Below, piece by piece: positions 1-7,300 of a stretch of DNA of 14,560 nt. The notes beneath the pieces were generated by a model. It did no database searches and was not told where the DNA came from. It saw only the letters and a program-made list of their open reading frames with translations. Each line of letters starts with the position of its first letter. The stretch's first letter is position 1. Where the stretch lies: assembly GCA_041686955.1 (NCBI GenBank), contig JAWLCV010000090.1:1-14560 (forward strand), written 5' to 3'. Made by a program: the position numbers and the translations under genes. Source of the stretch: UBA7803 sp041686955. Lineage in GTDB: Bacteria > Pseudomonadota > Gammaproteobacteria > Pseudomonadales > Azotimanducaceae.

Positions 1-177
1 CCACTCCACCCCGTACAGCCAGCCCCCGTAGCGATCGTGGATCCAGCCCACGGAATCCAGCATCACGGCCACCACGCTGGCCAGGATGGCGATGATGAGG
101 CCCACGTCGAACGCCTTGCCCGCGGGCGTGTGGGCCTCGAAGATGACGATTCTGACGGTCTCGCGATTCCAGTTCAT
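1..177 (-). CDS. Ion transporter (voltage-gated channel family), N-terminal fragment
   Basis: Only the first 59 codons are present; the gene runs off the left edge. The protein begins MNWNRETVRIVIFEAHTPAG and continues with a hydrophobic segment at about residues 24-41 (DVGLIIAILASVVAVML). The pattern of an I-F-E-A-x-T-x-A-G-K-x-F-D stretch just before the first membrane helix is typical of the N-terminus of bacterial ion_trans (Kv-like) channels, where this helix is S1 of the voltage sensor. No pore is visible, so ion selectivity cannot be stated. The ATG lies 50 bp downstream of the tpm stop codon on the same strand, so the two may be co-transcribed. No strong Shine-Dalgarno sequence is visible ahead of the ATG. 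The family call is from sequence pattern recognition on a short fragment. Confidence 0.7.
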   Translation of the reverse strand, partial: MNWNRETVRIVIFEAHTPAGKAFDVGLIIAILASVVAVMLDSVGWIHDRYGGWLYGVEW

Positions 178-227
178 GGCGGGAGTCTATCGGAAGCCGA
201 GCCGCGCGGGGCGGCGGGCGGGCCTCT

Positions 228-887
228 TCAGGCGGTCTTGGTGAGCCGGTAGGCCACCTCCACGGCCTCGGAAACGCCTCCTTCGACGAACTTGGGCGGC
301 AGACGGCAGACGGTCCCGCTGCACAGGCGCTCCACGGTGCAGCGGGTACCGAACAGCCGCATGACCTCCGCCTCGCCCACCGCGTGGGGCGGACCGGCCA
401 CGAGGCTCTGATCGTATTCCAGGGTCAGAAGCAGCATGCGGGTGCCGTCGGAGACGATGCGCTGCAGGTGGTCCGCGTAGTGCTGGCGCATCTTTTCGGG
501 AAGCGCGATGAGGGAAGCCCGGTCGTAGACCGCGGCGGCGGGCGCCACGTGCATGGCGGCGAGGTCCCAGAAGTCGCCGCAGTAGATGGCGATCTCGTCG
601 TCGTGAAAGAGCTGCAGGTGACGCTGGCGCTCCAGCCGGCAGGGCCGGCGGGCTTCGTGGAAGAACGCCCGAACCGCCGTCTCCGCCAGCTCCACGCCGA
701 TCACCGGGTGACCCTGCTCCGCCAGCCAGAGCATGTCGAGGCTCTTGCCGCACAGGGGCACGAAAACGGGTCGCCCGGCGGGCACCGCGAGCTCGGGCCA
801 GAGCCGCTGCAACCACGGGTTCACGTCCGGCTGGTGGAAGCCGATCTCCTGCCTGATCCAGCGTTCGAGCCAGAATTCCCGTTCCAC
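228..887 (-). CDS. tpm: Thiopurine S-methyltransferase (TPMT family)
   Basis: SAM-dependent methyltransferase of 219 residues, close to the roughly 218 usual for bacterial TPMT. In bacteria this cytosolic family methylates thiopurines and in several species also methylates selenium or tellurium oxyanions. The N-terminal block EREFWLERWIRQEIGFHQ, then NPWL, is the family signature. The SAM-binding region has VPLCGKSLDM (residues 43-52), GVELAE (64-69), then GDFWDL (104-109) and YDRASLIALP (121-130). The open frame extends 48 codons upstream of residue 1, but that stretch has no family similarity that I recognise, so I chose the GTG at 887, which places the conserved block at the very start. 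A GGAG-type site upstream is weakly placed. It is divergent from sseA (142-bp gap, where I see no convincing promoter) and upstream of the channel gene. Confidence 0.9.
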   Translation of the reverse strand: MEREFWLERWIRQEIGFHQPDVNPWLQRLWPELAVPAGRPVFVPLCGKSLDMLWLAEQGHPVIGVELAETAVRAFFHEARRPCRLERQRHLQLFHDDEIAIYCGDFWDLAAMHVAPAAAVYDRASLIALPEKMRQHYADHLQRIVSDGTRMLLLTLEYDQSLVAGPPHAVGEAEVMRLFGTRCTVERLCSGTVCRLPPKFVEGGVSEAVEVAYRLTKTA

Positions 888-1029
888 CGGCTGCGCTACA
901 GTCCCCGTCCTGCTCCGATTCTGACCAAAGCCCCCGGAGGGAGCAACCGGTGGATGGCGGGACGTGGATGCTGCCCCCTGGCACAATTCCAGGACCGCGG
1001 CCCCGGAGCCGCCAAGACGGAGCCAGCCC

Positions 1030-1896
1030 ATGACCTACCAGCATCCGGAATTTCTCACGGAGCCCGAGACCCTGGCCGAGGAGCTCGGGCGGGACGACCT
1101 GCGCGTGCTGGACGCCACCGTGTTTCTCGAGCCCGCGGAGAACGGTTACCGCGCCGCCAGCGGCATCGACCGATACCGCGAGGCGCACATTCCCGGGGCA
1201 GCGTTCATGGACCTGATCCGCCGCTTCTCCGACACCAGTACCGGCCTCGGCTTCAGCCTTCCCAGCGCCGACGACCTGGCCGCCGCCCTGGGTCAGCTCG
1301 GGGTGGGCAACCACCACCGCGTGGTGGTCTATTCCACCGGACACCTCATGTGGGCCACCCGGGCGTTCTGGCTGCTCCGCTGGGCCGGCCACGACCACGT
1401 CTCGGTGCTGAACGGCGGCCTGGCCGGCTGGCGCGACGCCGGCGGCGCCGTGGCCACGGGTGACGAGGCCTATCCGCCCGCCGCGTTCGAGCCGCGCCCG
1501 CGTCCGGACATGTTCGTCGACAAGCGGGCAACCCTCGCCGCCATGGACGACCACGCCACCTGCACGGTGAACGCCCTGTCGCCGGGAGTCTACGCCGGCA
1601 CCAGCCGCATGCACTACGGCCGCCCCGGCCACATTCCGAACAGCCGCAATCTCCACTACGAGCGGCTGCTGGACGGCGACCGCTTCCGCCCCGCGCCGGA
1701 GCTCGAAGCCGCCCTGAGCGAGACGGGACTCCTGGACGCGCCCCGGGTGATCAGCTACTGCGGCGGCGGCATCTCCGCCACCATAGACGCCTTCGCCTGC
1801 CTGCTGGTGGGCCAGGAGAACGTGGCCGTCTACGACGGCTCCATGTCCGAGTGGGCCCGGGATCCGTCCTTGCCGCTGGTGGTTGGCGAAGCGTGA
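1030..1896 (+). CDS. sseA: Two-domain sulfurtransferase (3-mercaptopyruvate/thiosulfate type)
   Basis: Cytosolic tandem-rhodanese enzyme of 288 residues, a usual length for SseA/rhodanese. The family moves a sulfane sulfur from thiosulfate or 3-mercaptopyruvate to thiol acceptors or cyanide through a cysteine persulfide. The N-terminal domain (about residues 10-140) has YSTGHLMWATRAFWLLRW and NGGLAGW but no cysteine at the active-site loop, as expected for the inactive domain. The C-terminal domain carries the catalytic loop YCGGGISA with Cys244. The six-residue active loop does not match the classical rhodanese (CRKGVT) or MST (CG[ST]GVT) consensus exactly, so substrate preference is open. 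The ATG at 1030 has CGGAG seven bases upstream, and the domain starts immediately after it; the upstream in-frame ATG at 964 would add 22 unrelated residues. It is divergent from tpm, and a repeat element begins four bases after its stop. Confidence 0.87.
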   Translation: MTYQHPEFLTEPETLAEELGRDDLRVLDATVFLEPAENGYRAASGIDRYREAHIPGAAFMDLIRRFSDTSTGLGFSLPSADDLAAALGQLGVGNHHRVVVYSTGHLMWATRAFWLLRWAGHDHVSVLNGGLAGWRDAGGAVATGDEAYPPAAFEPRPRPDMFVDKRATLAAMDDHATCTVNALSPGVYAGTSRMHYGRPGHIPNSRNLHYERLLDGDRFRPAPELEAALSETGLLDAPRVISYCGGGISATIDAFACLLVGQENVAVYDGSMSEWARDPSLPLVVGEA

Positions 1897-1900
1897 TCGC

Positions 1901-2033
1901 GGTTCGCTATTGCGATCGGCTATCAGCTATCGGCGATCAGCAAGAAACGTCACGTCAGAATCTGGCGATGTCCCTCTTGCCGAAAGCCGACAGCCGTTAG
2001 CCCTCCAGCGGATAGCGGAGAACGGATAGCGAC
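1901..2033 (+). repeat. Dispersed intergenic repeat, copy A (nested imperfect palindrome)
   Basis: Copy A of an element repeated at 7121-7299 in the same orientation. The shared core is 1938-1983, matching 7179-7224 at 43 of 46 bases. Inside the core GCAAGA (1940-1945) can pair with TCTTGC (1975-1980), and ACGTC (1952-1956) with GATGT (1967-1971) using one G-U pair. Outside the core, 1918-1934 is inverted relative to 1986-2002 (14 of 17 positions), and the outer ends GGTTCGCTAT and ATAGCGACC are also roughly inverted. The element starts four bases after the sseA stop codon and ends about 20 bases before the promoter of the efflux operon. There is no coding potential that I would trust. The placement resembles REP- or MITE-type elements; no transposase is nearby. 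Exact ends are approximate. Confidence 0.8.
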
Positions 2034-2054
2034 CAATCTCGCGGACAGTACCTA

Positions 2055-2083
2055 TTGGCTCCGCCGACTCGACGACTTTTAAT
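2055..2083 (+). promoter_or_regulatory. Sigma-70-like promoter for the RND efflux operon
   Basis: TTGGCT (2055-2060, four of six matches to TTGACA) is followed after exactly 17 bases by TTTAAT (2078-2083, five of six matches to TATAAT). This is one of the few AT-rich spots in the area and lies 32 bases before the ATG at 2116. Transcription would start near 2090. No clear operator palindrome was seen around it. This is a prediction from consensus only. Confidence 0.5.
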
Positions 2084-2115
2084 CCCAGTGAGCGTCACGC
2101 CAGGAATATCCGGAC

Positions 2116-3354
2116 ATGGAGCTCCGCGACCCGTCTCGGAATCGGTGGGGCCATTGCCTTGGTTCCACCTGCAATCGTGCCGGCGAACGGCTGTGGCGGC
2201 CGATCCGCCGGGTCGTGTTCATCCTCGCCCCGCTGCTTGCGCCCGGCGGTTGCGGCGCGCCCGCCCCACCCCCGGTCGAGGTCGTCCGCAGCGTCAAGAC
2301 CATCGTCGTCGGCGATGACGCCGTAGCCGCGCAGCGGCAGATAGCCGGCGTTCTCGCTGCCGCCCGCATTGCCGACCTGAGCTTCGCCGTCCCGGGGACG
2401 GTGGAGGAGGTGCTGGTGGACCAGGGGATGACGGTGACCGCCGGTCAGGTCCTGGCACGCCTGGACGCCGAACCGTACGAGCTCGCACTGTCGGCGGCTC
2501 GGGCGCGGCTGGCTTCGGCCCGTGCCGAGCTCGAGGAGCGGCGGCTCAATTTCGAACGCCAACAGACGCTGTTCGAGAACGAGCTCATCGCCCGGGCGGC
2601 CCTGGACCAGGCCGCTGCCGAGCTCGGCACCGCCCGAGCTCGGGTCGCGGCGGCGGAAACCGAGGTCGGCCGGGCCCGCCGGGACATCGAGCGCACCGCG
2701 CTGCTGGCCCCCTACGCCGGCACCATCGCCGACCGCCAGGTCGAGCCCTTCCAGGAAATTACCGTCGGGGCGGTGGTGCTCACCCTGCAAGGCGGCTCCG
2801 GGCTCCTCGCGGAGGTGCTCGTTCCGGAGTCGTTGATTCGTCAGGTCGCCTACGGCGACCCCGTAACCGTCCGGTTGCCGACGCTTCCGGATGTGGAGCT
2901 TCCCGGGACCGTGACGGAGATCGGCGGCCGCGTGGAGGCCGGAAACGCTTTCCCCGTCCGTGTCCGCGTCGGTGCCCGCGCCGAACCACGCGCCGCCGAG
3001 CTGCGCCCGGGCATGTCGGCGCGGGTCGTCTTCGAGCTCGCGCAAACCGACCGCGGCGAGGCGCACCTGATCCCGCTCTCCGCCATTGCGTTCGGCCAGA
3101 GGGCTGCGGGTATCGAGCCGGACGCCTCGGCTCCGGCGCAGCCGACGAGTTCGGACGGGCTGACACCGGCGCCAATCTTCGTCTATGACGAAGGCGAAGG
3201 AGCGGTTCGCCGGGTCACGGTGCTGGCGGGCGACATTCGCGGAAATCTGGTAGAGGTTCACGAGGGCCTGAAAGCGGGCGATCGAGTGGTGGTCGCCGGA
3301 GTCGCGTTCCTGCGCGACGGTATGCCGGCGCGCATCTGGGCGCCGGATCTCTGA
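2116..3354 (+). CDS. RND efflux periplasmic adaptor (HlyD/membrane fusion protein)
   Basis: Membrane fusion protein of 412 residues that would couple the inner-membrane RND pump encoded next to an outer-membrane channel. A basic stretch ending in RR (31-32) is followed by a hydrophobic segment (33-42) and Cys46 in APGGCGAP, which looks like a lipoprotein signal, although PGG before the Cys is a poor lipobox. The first lipoyl half-motif is at about 88-117 (SFAVPGTVEEVLVDQGMTV), a coiled-coil hairpin rich in Ala, Arg and Glu at about 118-190, and the second lipoyl half at 196-220 (LLAPYAGTIADRQVEPF). Beta-barrel and membrane-proximal domains follow. A low-complexity insert (about 331-352, Ser/Pro/Ala rich) interrupts the C-terminal domain. 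The ATG has AGGA ten bases upstream. The 30-residue n-region is longer than usual, so a later start is possible. The pump gene begins 17 bp after the stop. Confidence 0.88.
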   Translation: MELRDPSRNRWGHCLGSTCNRAGERLWRPIRRVVFILAPLLAPGGCGAPAPPPVEVVRSVKTIVVGDDAVAAQRQIAGVLAAARIADLSFAVPGTVEEVLVDQGMTVTAGQVLARLDAEPYELALSAARARLASARAELEERRLNFERQQTLFENELIARAALDQAAAELGTARARVAAAETEVGRARRDIERTALLAPYAGTIADRQVEPFQEITVGAVVLTLQGGSGLLAEVLVPESLIRQVAYGDPVTVRLPTLPDVELPGTVTEIGGRVEAGNAFPVRVRVGARAEPRAAELRPGMSARVVFELAQTDRGEAHLIPLSAIAFGQRAAGIEPDASAPAQPTSSDGLTPAPIFVYDEGEGAVRRVTVLAGDIRGNLVEVHEGLKAGDRVVVAGVAFLRDGMPARIWAPDL

Positions 3355-3371
3355 GCTCAGCCGAACGACTC

Positions 3372-6300
3372 ATGGAAAGCCTCGCGCGCTTCGCGCTGGA
3401 CAACGGGCGCTTCCTGGTGCTGCTGATCGTGGCGGTAGTCGCCGCGGGAACGATCACATACCTCGACCAGCCCCGCCAGGAAGACCCGGAGGTCACCATT
3501 CGGGTTGCCCAGGTCAGCGCCGCGTTTCCGGGCATGAGCCCCGAACGGGTGGAGCAACTCATCACCCGGCCGCTCGAGGAGGAGATCAAGCGCATTCCCG
3601 AAGTAAAGGAGATCCGCTCCATCTCAATGACCGGACTCGCTCTGGTCATGCCGGAGCTGCACGACAGCCAGTTCGACCTCGAGCCCATCTGGGCCGACCT
3701 GCGCAACAAGATGGACGACATCGCCCCGCACCTTCCCGAAGGCACCCGGGGGCCCTTCGTCAACGACGACTTCGGGCGGGTTGCGGTGGTGACCCTAGCC
3801 CTGCACGGGAGGGACTTCACGCCGCGGGAGCTGCGATGGGCTGCACGGGAGGCGCGGGATGACCTCAGCAAGGCTCCGCTGGTGGCGCGGGTCGACCTGC
3901 ACGGCATCCAGGAGGAGCGCGTCTGGCTGGAGATGGATCCCCAGGCACTGACCAGAACCGGGCTGACCCCGGACGCCGTGATCGGCGCCCTGCGCGCGCA
4001 GAACGTGGTGCTGCCGGGCGGTGACGTGCAGGCCGCGAATCTCAGCATCATGATCGAGCCCACCGGCAACTTCGAGAGCTTGGAGGACATCAGAAGCGTC
4101 GCCATCGAGGCTCCAGGGGGCCTGGTGTACGTGCGTGACCTCCTGACGGTGCGGCGCGGTTACGCCGCCCCCCCCGAGCGGCCAGTCATTTACGACGGCA
4201 ATCCGGCCGTGATCCTCGCGCTCTCCATGGTGCCCGGATCGAACATCTCCGAGCTGGGACGGGGCATCGAACGGCGGCTGGACGCACTGCGCCTGCGGCT
4301 GCCTCTGGGCATGAATCTCGACGTGGTGACGTGGCAGCCCGAGCTGGTGGAGGCCGCGGTCTGGGACGCCACCGAGAACCTCGGCCAGACCATCGCCATC
4401 GTGCTGCTGGTCGTCGTCGCTTTCCTCGGCCTGCGCACCGGCCTCATCGTCGGAGCCATGGTGCCGTTGACCGTGTTCGCGTCCCTGGTCGGCATGAACC
4501 TGCTCGACATCGAACTGCACCGGGTGTCCATCGCCGCGGTGATCGTGGCGCTCGGCCTGCTGGTAGACAACGGCATCGTCGTGGTCGAGGACATCAAGAC
4601 CCGCATGGTCCGCGGCGCAGAGCGCAGAGCAGCTGCACTCGCCGCGGCTCGCTCCCTGGGGGTGCCGCTCCTGACGTCTTCGCTGACGACGATCCTCGCG
4701 TTCATGCCGCTCATGCTGGCGGAGAACAGCTCCGGCGAGTACCTGCGGGCACTTTCCCTGGTGATCACCCTGACCCTGCTGTCCTCCTGGCTCATCTCAC
4801 TGACCGTCACACCAGCCATGTGCGCCTGGCTGCTGCCCGAATCGGCCGGGCCGGACGGCACCTATCGGGAGCCCGCGGGATCCGGCCTCTACCGAGGTCT
4901 GCTGCAGAACCTGCTGCGGGCACGGCTCGCGTTCGTGGCCGTCATGATCGCCCTGCTGGTCTCGTCGCTGTGGATCTTCGGATGGGTCAAGCAGCGGCAC
5001 ATGGCGCCCTCCGAGCGCAACCAGTTCGTCGTGTATCTGAACCTGCCGGCCGGCAGCGCCGTCGCCGAGACGGTGGACGTTGCGGAACGACTGGCCGCCT
5101 TTCTGTCGGACGGGACGGCAAACCCCGAGATCCGCTCGAACGTGGTCTACGTGGCCTCCGGCGGGCCCCGCTTCTTCCTGGCGCTCCAGCCGCCGGATGC
5201 CCAACCTAATATCGCATTCGGCATCGTCACCAGCGGGACGTCCGAGCAGGTGCCGAAGCTCATGGGGCGCGTCGATGCCTGGATCACGGAGCATCTCCCA
5301 GAGGCGACCGGGCGGACGGAGGAGCTGTTCCTGGGACCGGCGCCTCTGGGTACGGTGGAGCTGCGCCTGCACGGACCTTCGATCGAAGAGCTGCAGCGCC
5401 TTTCGGAAGAGATGCTCGCCGTCTTCCGCGCCGTCGACGGCACCCTCGGCGTGCGCAGCGACTGGGAGAACCCGGTGCTGAAGGTCCGCGTTCTGGTCGA
5501 TCAGGAACGCGCCCGGCGGGCCGGCGTGACGTCCGAGGAGATTGCGCGGGCTCTTTCCATGCAGATCGACGGGCTGCGCGTCACCGACTATCGGGAAGGC
5601 GACAAGGTGATCCCGGTGATGCTGCGCGCCGGCGCCAGCGAGCGCGGCAACCTCGACCGTATGCGCACGTTGGAGGTCTTCTCGACCAGCCGTGGCGTCG
5701 GGGTCCCGCTGCTGCAGGTGGCCGACTTCGAAGGGGTGGTGGAGCCGAGCCAGATCCGGCGCGTGGACCAGGAGCGTGCCGTGACCGTAGCGGCCAAGCA
5801 CGCGACCATGAGCGCGCGGGAGCTCTATGCCTCGGTGAATTCGGCCCTCGATGCCATAGCACTGCCGGAAGGCTACCGAATCGAGACCGAGGGCGAGATC
5901 GAGGCGTCCACCGAGGCCAACGGGGCACTGTTTCGATACGCACCACACTGCCTGGTGGGGATCATCGCACTGCTGGTGCTGCAGTTCGGCTCCTACCGCC
6001 GGCCCGCCATCATCGGCCTGACCATCCCCCTGATCCTGATCGGCGCGGCCGTCGGGCTCCTGGTCTTCCGCGCCTGGTTCGACTTCGTGGCGATGCTCGG
6101 CCTGTTCTCCCTGGCGGGAATCATCATCAACAACGGCATCGTGCTCATCGACCGGATCGACCATGAACGTCAGCTCGGCAAGGAGGTGGACGCCGCCGTC
6201 CTGGACGCGGCCATCGCCCGCGCACGGCCCATCATCATGACCACGCTCACAACGATTCTCGGCCTGGTACCGCTGGCGCTCTTCGGCGGCGAGTTCTGGT

Positions 6301-6401
6301 TCGGTATGGCCATCGTCATCATGTCCGGACTTGCCGTGGGCACCCTGCTGACGTTGGGGGTGGTGCCGGTGCTCTACAGCCTGATGTTCCGTGGCCGGTG
6401 A
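3372..6401 (+). CDS. RND efflux pump inner-membrane subunit (AcrB/HAE1-like)
   Basis: Proton-driven RND transporter of 1009 residues, a normal length for the hydrophobe/amphiphile efflux branch. TM1 is at about 13-29, then the first large periplasmic porter loop (30-330), TM2-TM6 (about 337-490), TM7 (about 519-538), the second periplasmic loop (540-850) and the last five helices (about 857-1005). The proton-relay region of TM4 reads GLLVDNGIVVVED with Asp399-Asn400, where AcrB has two aspartates. TM10 reads IIINNGIVLIDRID with Asn920-Asn921, where AcrB has Lys-Asn. Both are variants I have seen in divergent HAE1-type pumps. The RND signature AFPGMSPERVEQLITRPLEE sits at 51-70. No outer-membrane factor gene is present here, so it probably uses a TolC-like channel encoded elsewhere. 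Substrate is unknown. It ends 10 bp from the convergent channel gene, with no terminator hairpin between them. Confidence 0.93.
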   Translation: MESLARFALDNGRFLVLLIVAVVAAGTITYLDQPRQEDPEVTIRVAQVSAAFPGMSPERVEQLITRPLEEEIKRIPEVKEIRSISMTGLALVMPELHDSQFDLEPIWADLRNKMDDIAPHLPEGTRGPFVNDDFGRVAVVTLALHGRDFTPRELRWAAREARDDLSKAPLVARVDLHGIQEERVWLEMDPQALTRTGLTPDAVIGALRAQNVVLPGGDVQAANLSIMIEPTGNFESLEDIRSVAIEAPGGLVYVRDLLTVRRGYAAPPERPVIYDGNPAVILALSMVPGSNISELGRGIERRLDALRLRLPLGMNLDVVTWQPELVEAAVWDATENLGQTIAIVLLVVVAFLGLRTGLIVGAMVPLTVFASLVGMNLLDIELHRVSIAAVIVALGLLVDNGIVVVEDIKTRMVRGAERRAAALAAARSLGVPLLTSSLTTILAFMPLMLAENSSGEYLRALSLVITLTLLSSWLISLTVTPAMCAWLLPESAGPDGTYREPAGSGLYRGLLQNLLRARLAFVAVMIALLVSSLWIFGWVKQRHMAPSERNQFVVYLNLPAGSAVAETVDVAERLAAFLSDGTANPEIRSNVVYVASGGPRFFLALQPPDAQPNIAFGIVTSGTSEQVPKLMGRVDAWITEHLPEATGRTEELFLGPAPLGTVELRLHGPSIEELQRLSEEMLAVFRAVDGTLGVRSDWENPVLKVRVLVDQERARRAGVTSEEIARALSMQIDGLRVTDYREGDKVIPVMLRAGASERGNLDRMRTLEVFSTSRGVGVPLLQVADFEGVVEPSQIRRVDQERAVTVAAKHATMSARELYASVNSALDAIALPEGYRIETEGEIEASTEANGALFRYAPHCLVGIIALLVLQFGSYRRPAIIGLTIPLILIGAAVGLLVFRAWFDFVAMLGLFSLAGIIINNGIVLIDRIDHERQLGKEVDAAVLDAAIARARPIIMTTLTTILGLVPLALFGGEFWFGMAIVIMSGLAVGTLLTLGVVPVLYSLMFRGR

Positions 6402-6411
6402 GCGCCGGTTC

Positions 6412-7116
6412 CTACTGCCCCGGGGGCCTGCCGCTTCGGTCGATGGCGACGTGCCCCACCAGCCACGCAACCACGACCGCCACGTAGAGCTGGCCCAGCA
6501 CCGTCTCTATCGATACCAGCACCTGTGCCACGGGATGGTGCGGCACGATTTCGCCGTAGCCGAGGGTGGCCAGGGTCACGAAGCTGAAGTAGTTGAAGAG
6601 CTGGTCGGGGTTCGCTTCGAGCTGGCCGCCGAGATGCTCGGGCACTACGAAGCTGTCGGGAATCAGAACGTACAGCCCGGTGAACAACTGGCCGAACGCG
6701 GATGCTGCCAGAATGTAGACCACCGCCGCCGCGAACAGGGTGTCCGCCGTGATGCGGCTGGTGAGCAGCACGAAGCGTCCGATGCCGACGACGCATATGG
6801 CCAGCAGCAGCGCGCCCAGCGCCCGCCCCACGACCATCGATGCAAGCTCCGCTCCGGGCAAGGGGAAGACCCGCACCAGCACCGTGCACGCCCAAACACC
6901 AAGCAGCAGCGCACGAACCCACTTGCCGGCGCCGCTCGCAGACAGAGCCAGCCAAATCGCGTAGAGATACACCAACGTGATCAGCTGGCGGGCGACCACC
7001 GATTCGGCGATGGCCGCCTGGGTGACGAAGACGACAACGGTGAACACGAACAGACCCGCGAACTGTTTCGATCGAAAGCGGCTCCAATGGTCGGCTCGCG
7101 CTGGATCTCTGGTCAT
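6412..7116 (-). CDS. Potassium-channel-type membrane protein (ion_trans_2 pore)
   Basis: Integral membrane protein of 234 residues. Hydrophobic segments are at about 19-36, 42-60, 66-83, 97-118, 125-147 and 196-220, with a re-entrant pore loop at 172-192. The pore reads FNYFSFVTLATLGYGEIVP, with selectivity filter TLGYGE (184-189), the K+ channel hallmark. The following helix (SIETVLGQLYVAVVVAWLVG) is typical of bacterial two-TM pore domains. No voltage-sensor arginine array and no cytosolic RCK/TrkA-N domain are seen, so gating is unknown. The ATG at 7116 has no recognisable Shine-Dalgarno, and bases 7121-7299 upstream are the repeat element, so the true start could lie slightly inside. Same strand as the acyl-CoA operon but separated by the repeat; convergent with the pump. 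Confidence 0.85.
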   Translation of the reverse strand: MTRDPARADHWSRFRSKQFAGLFVFTVVVFVTQAAIAESVVARQLITLVYLYAIWLALSASGAGKWVRALLLGVWACTVLVRVFPLPGAELASMVVGRALGALLLAICVVGIGRFVLLTSRITADTLFAAAVVYILAASAFGQLFTGLYVLIPDSFVVPEHLGGQLEANPDQLFNYFSFVTLATLGYGEIVPHHPVAQVLVSIETVLGQLYVAVVVAWLVGHVAIDRSGRPPGQ

Positions 7117-7120
7117 AGAT

Positions 7121-7299
7121 GGTCGCTGTCCGCTGTCCGCTGTCCGCTGAGCAGTGATCGCGATCGGCGATCAGCGACCAGCAAGAAACATTACGTCAGA
7201 ATCTGGCGACGTCCCTCTTGCCGACAGCCGACCGCCGACCTCCGCCCACAGCCGACAGCCCTCCAGCGGAAAGCGGAAGGCGGACAGCGTACAGCGACA
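7121..7299 (+). repeat. Dispersed intergenic repeat, copy B (nested imperfect palindrome)
   Basis: Second copy of the element at 1901-2033, longer by about 45 bases. The core at 7179-7224 can fold like copy A: GCAAGA (7181-7186) with TCTTGC (7215-7220), and ACGTC (7193-7197) with GACGT (7208-7212), here fully Watson-Crick. The outer arms are built from heptamer-like units. The left arm (7122-7149) reads GTCGCTGTCCGCTGTCCGCT and on, and the right arm, on the other strand from 7298 backwards, matches it at about 24 of 28 positions. It fills the whole space between the start codon of the channel gene (7116) and the stop codon of the crotonase gene (7301). Open frames running through it are products of the repeats. 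Confidence 0.8.
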
Positions 7300-7300
7300 A

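Noticed and set aside
979..995. TGGCAC followed by AATTCC, a possible sigma-54 -24 element ahead of sseA
   Set aside because: The required GC of the -12 element (TTGC) is absent at the right spacing.
6399..6414. Bidirectional terminator between the convergent pump and channel genes
   Set aside because: Only 10 bases separate the stop codons and no stem with a T-tract is present.
4797..6470. Minus-strand open frame of 557 codons inside the RND pump gene
   Set aside because: It is the antisense shadow of a well-supported transporter gene with typical shadow composition. The same holds for 2095-3261 and 187-1656.
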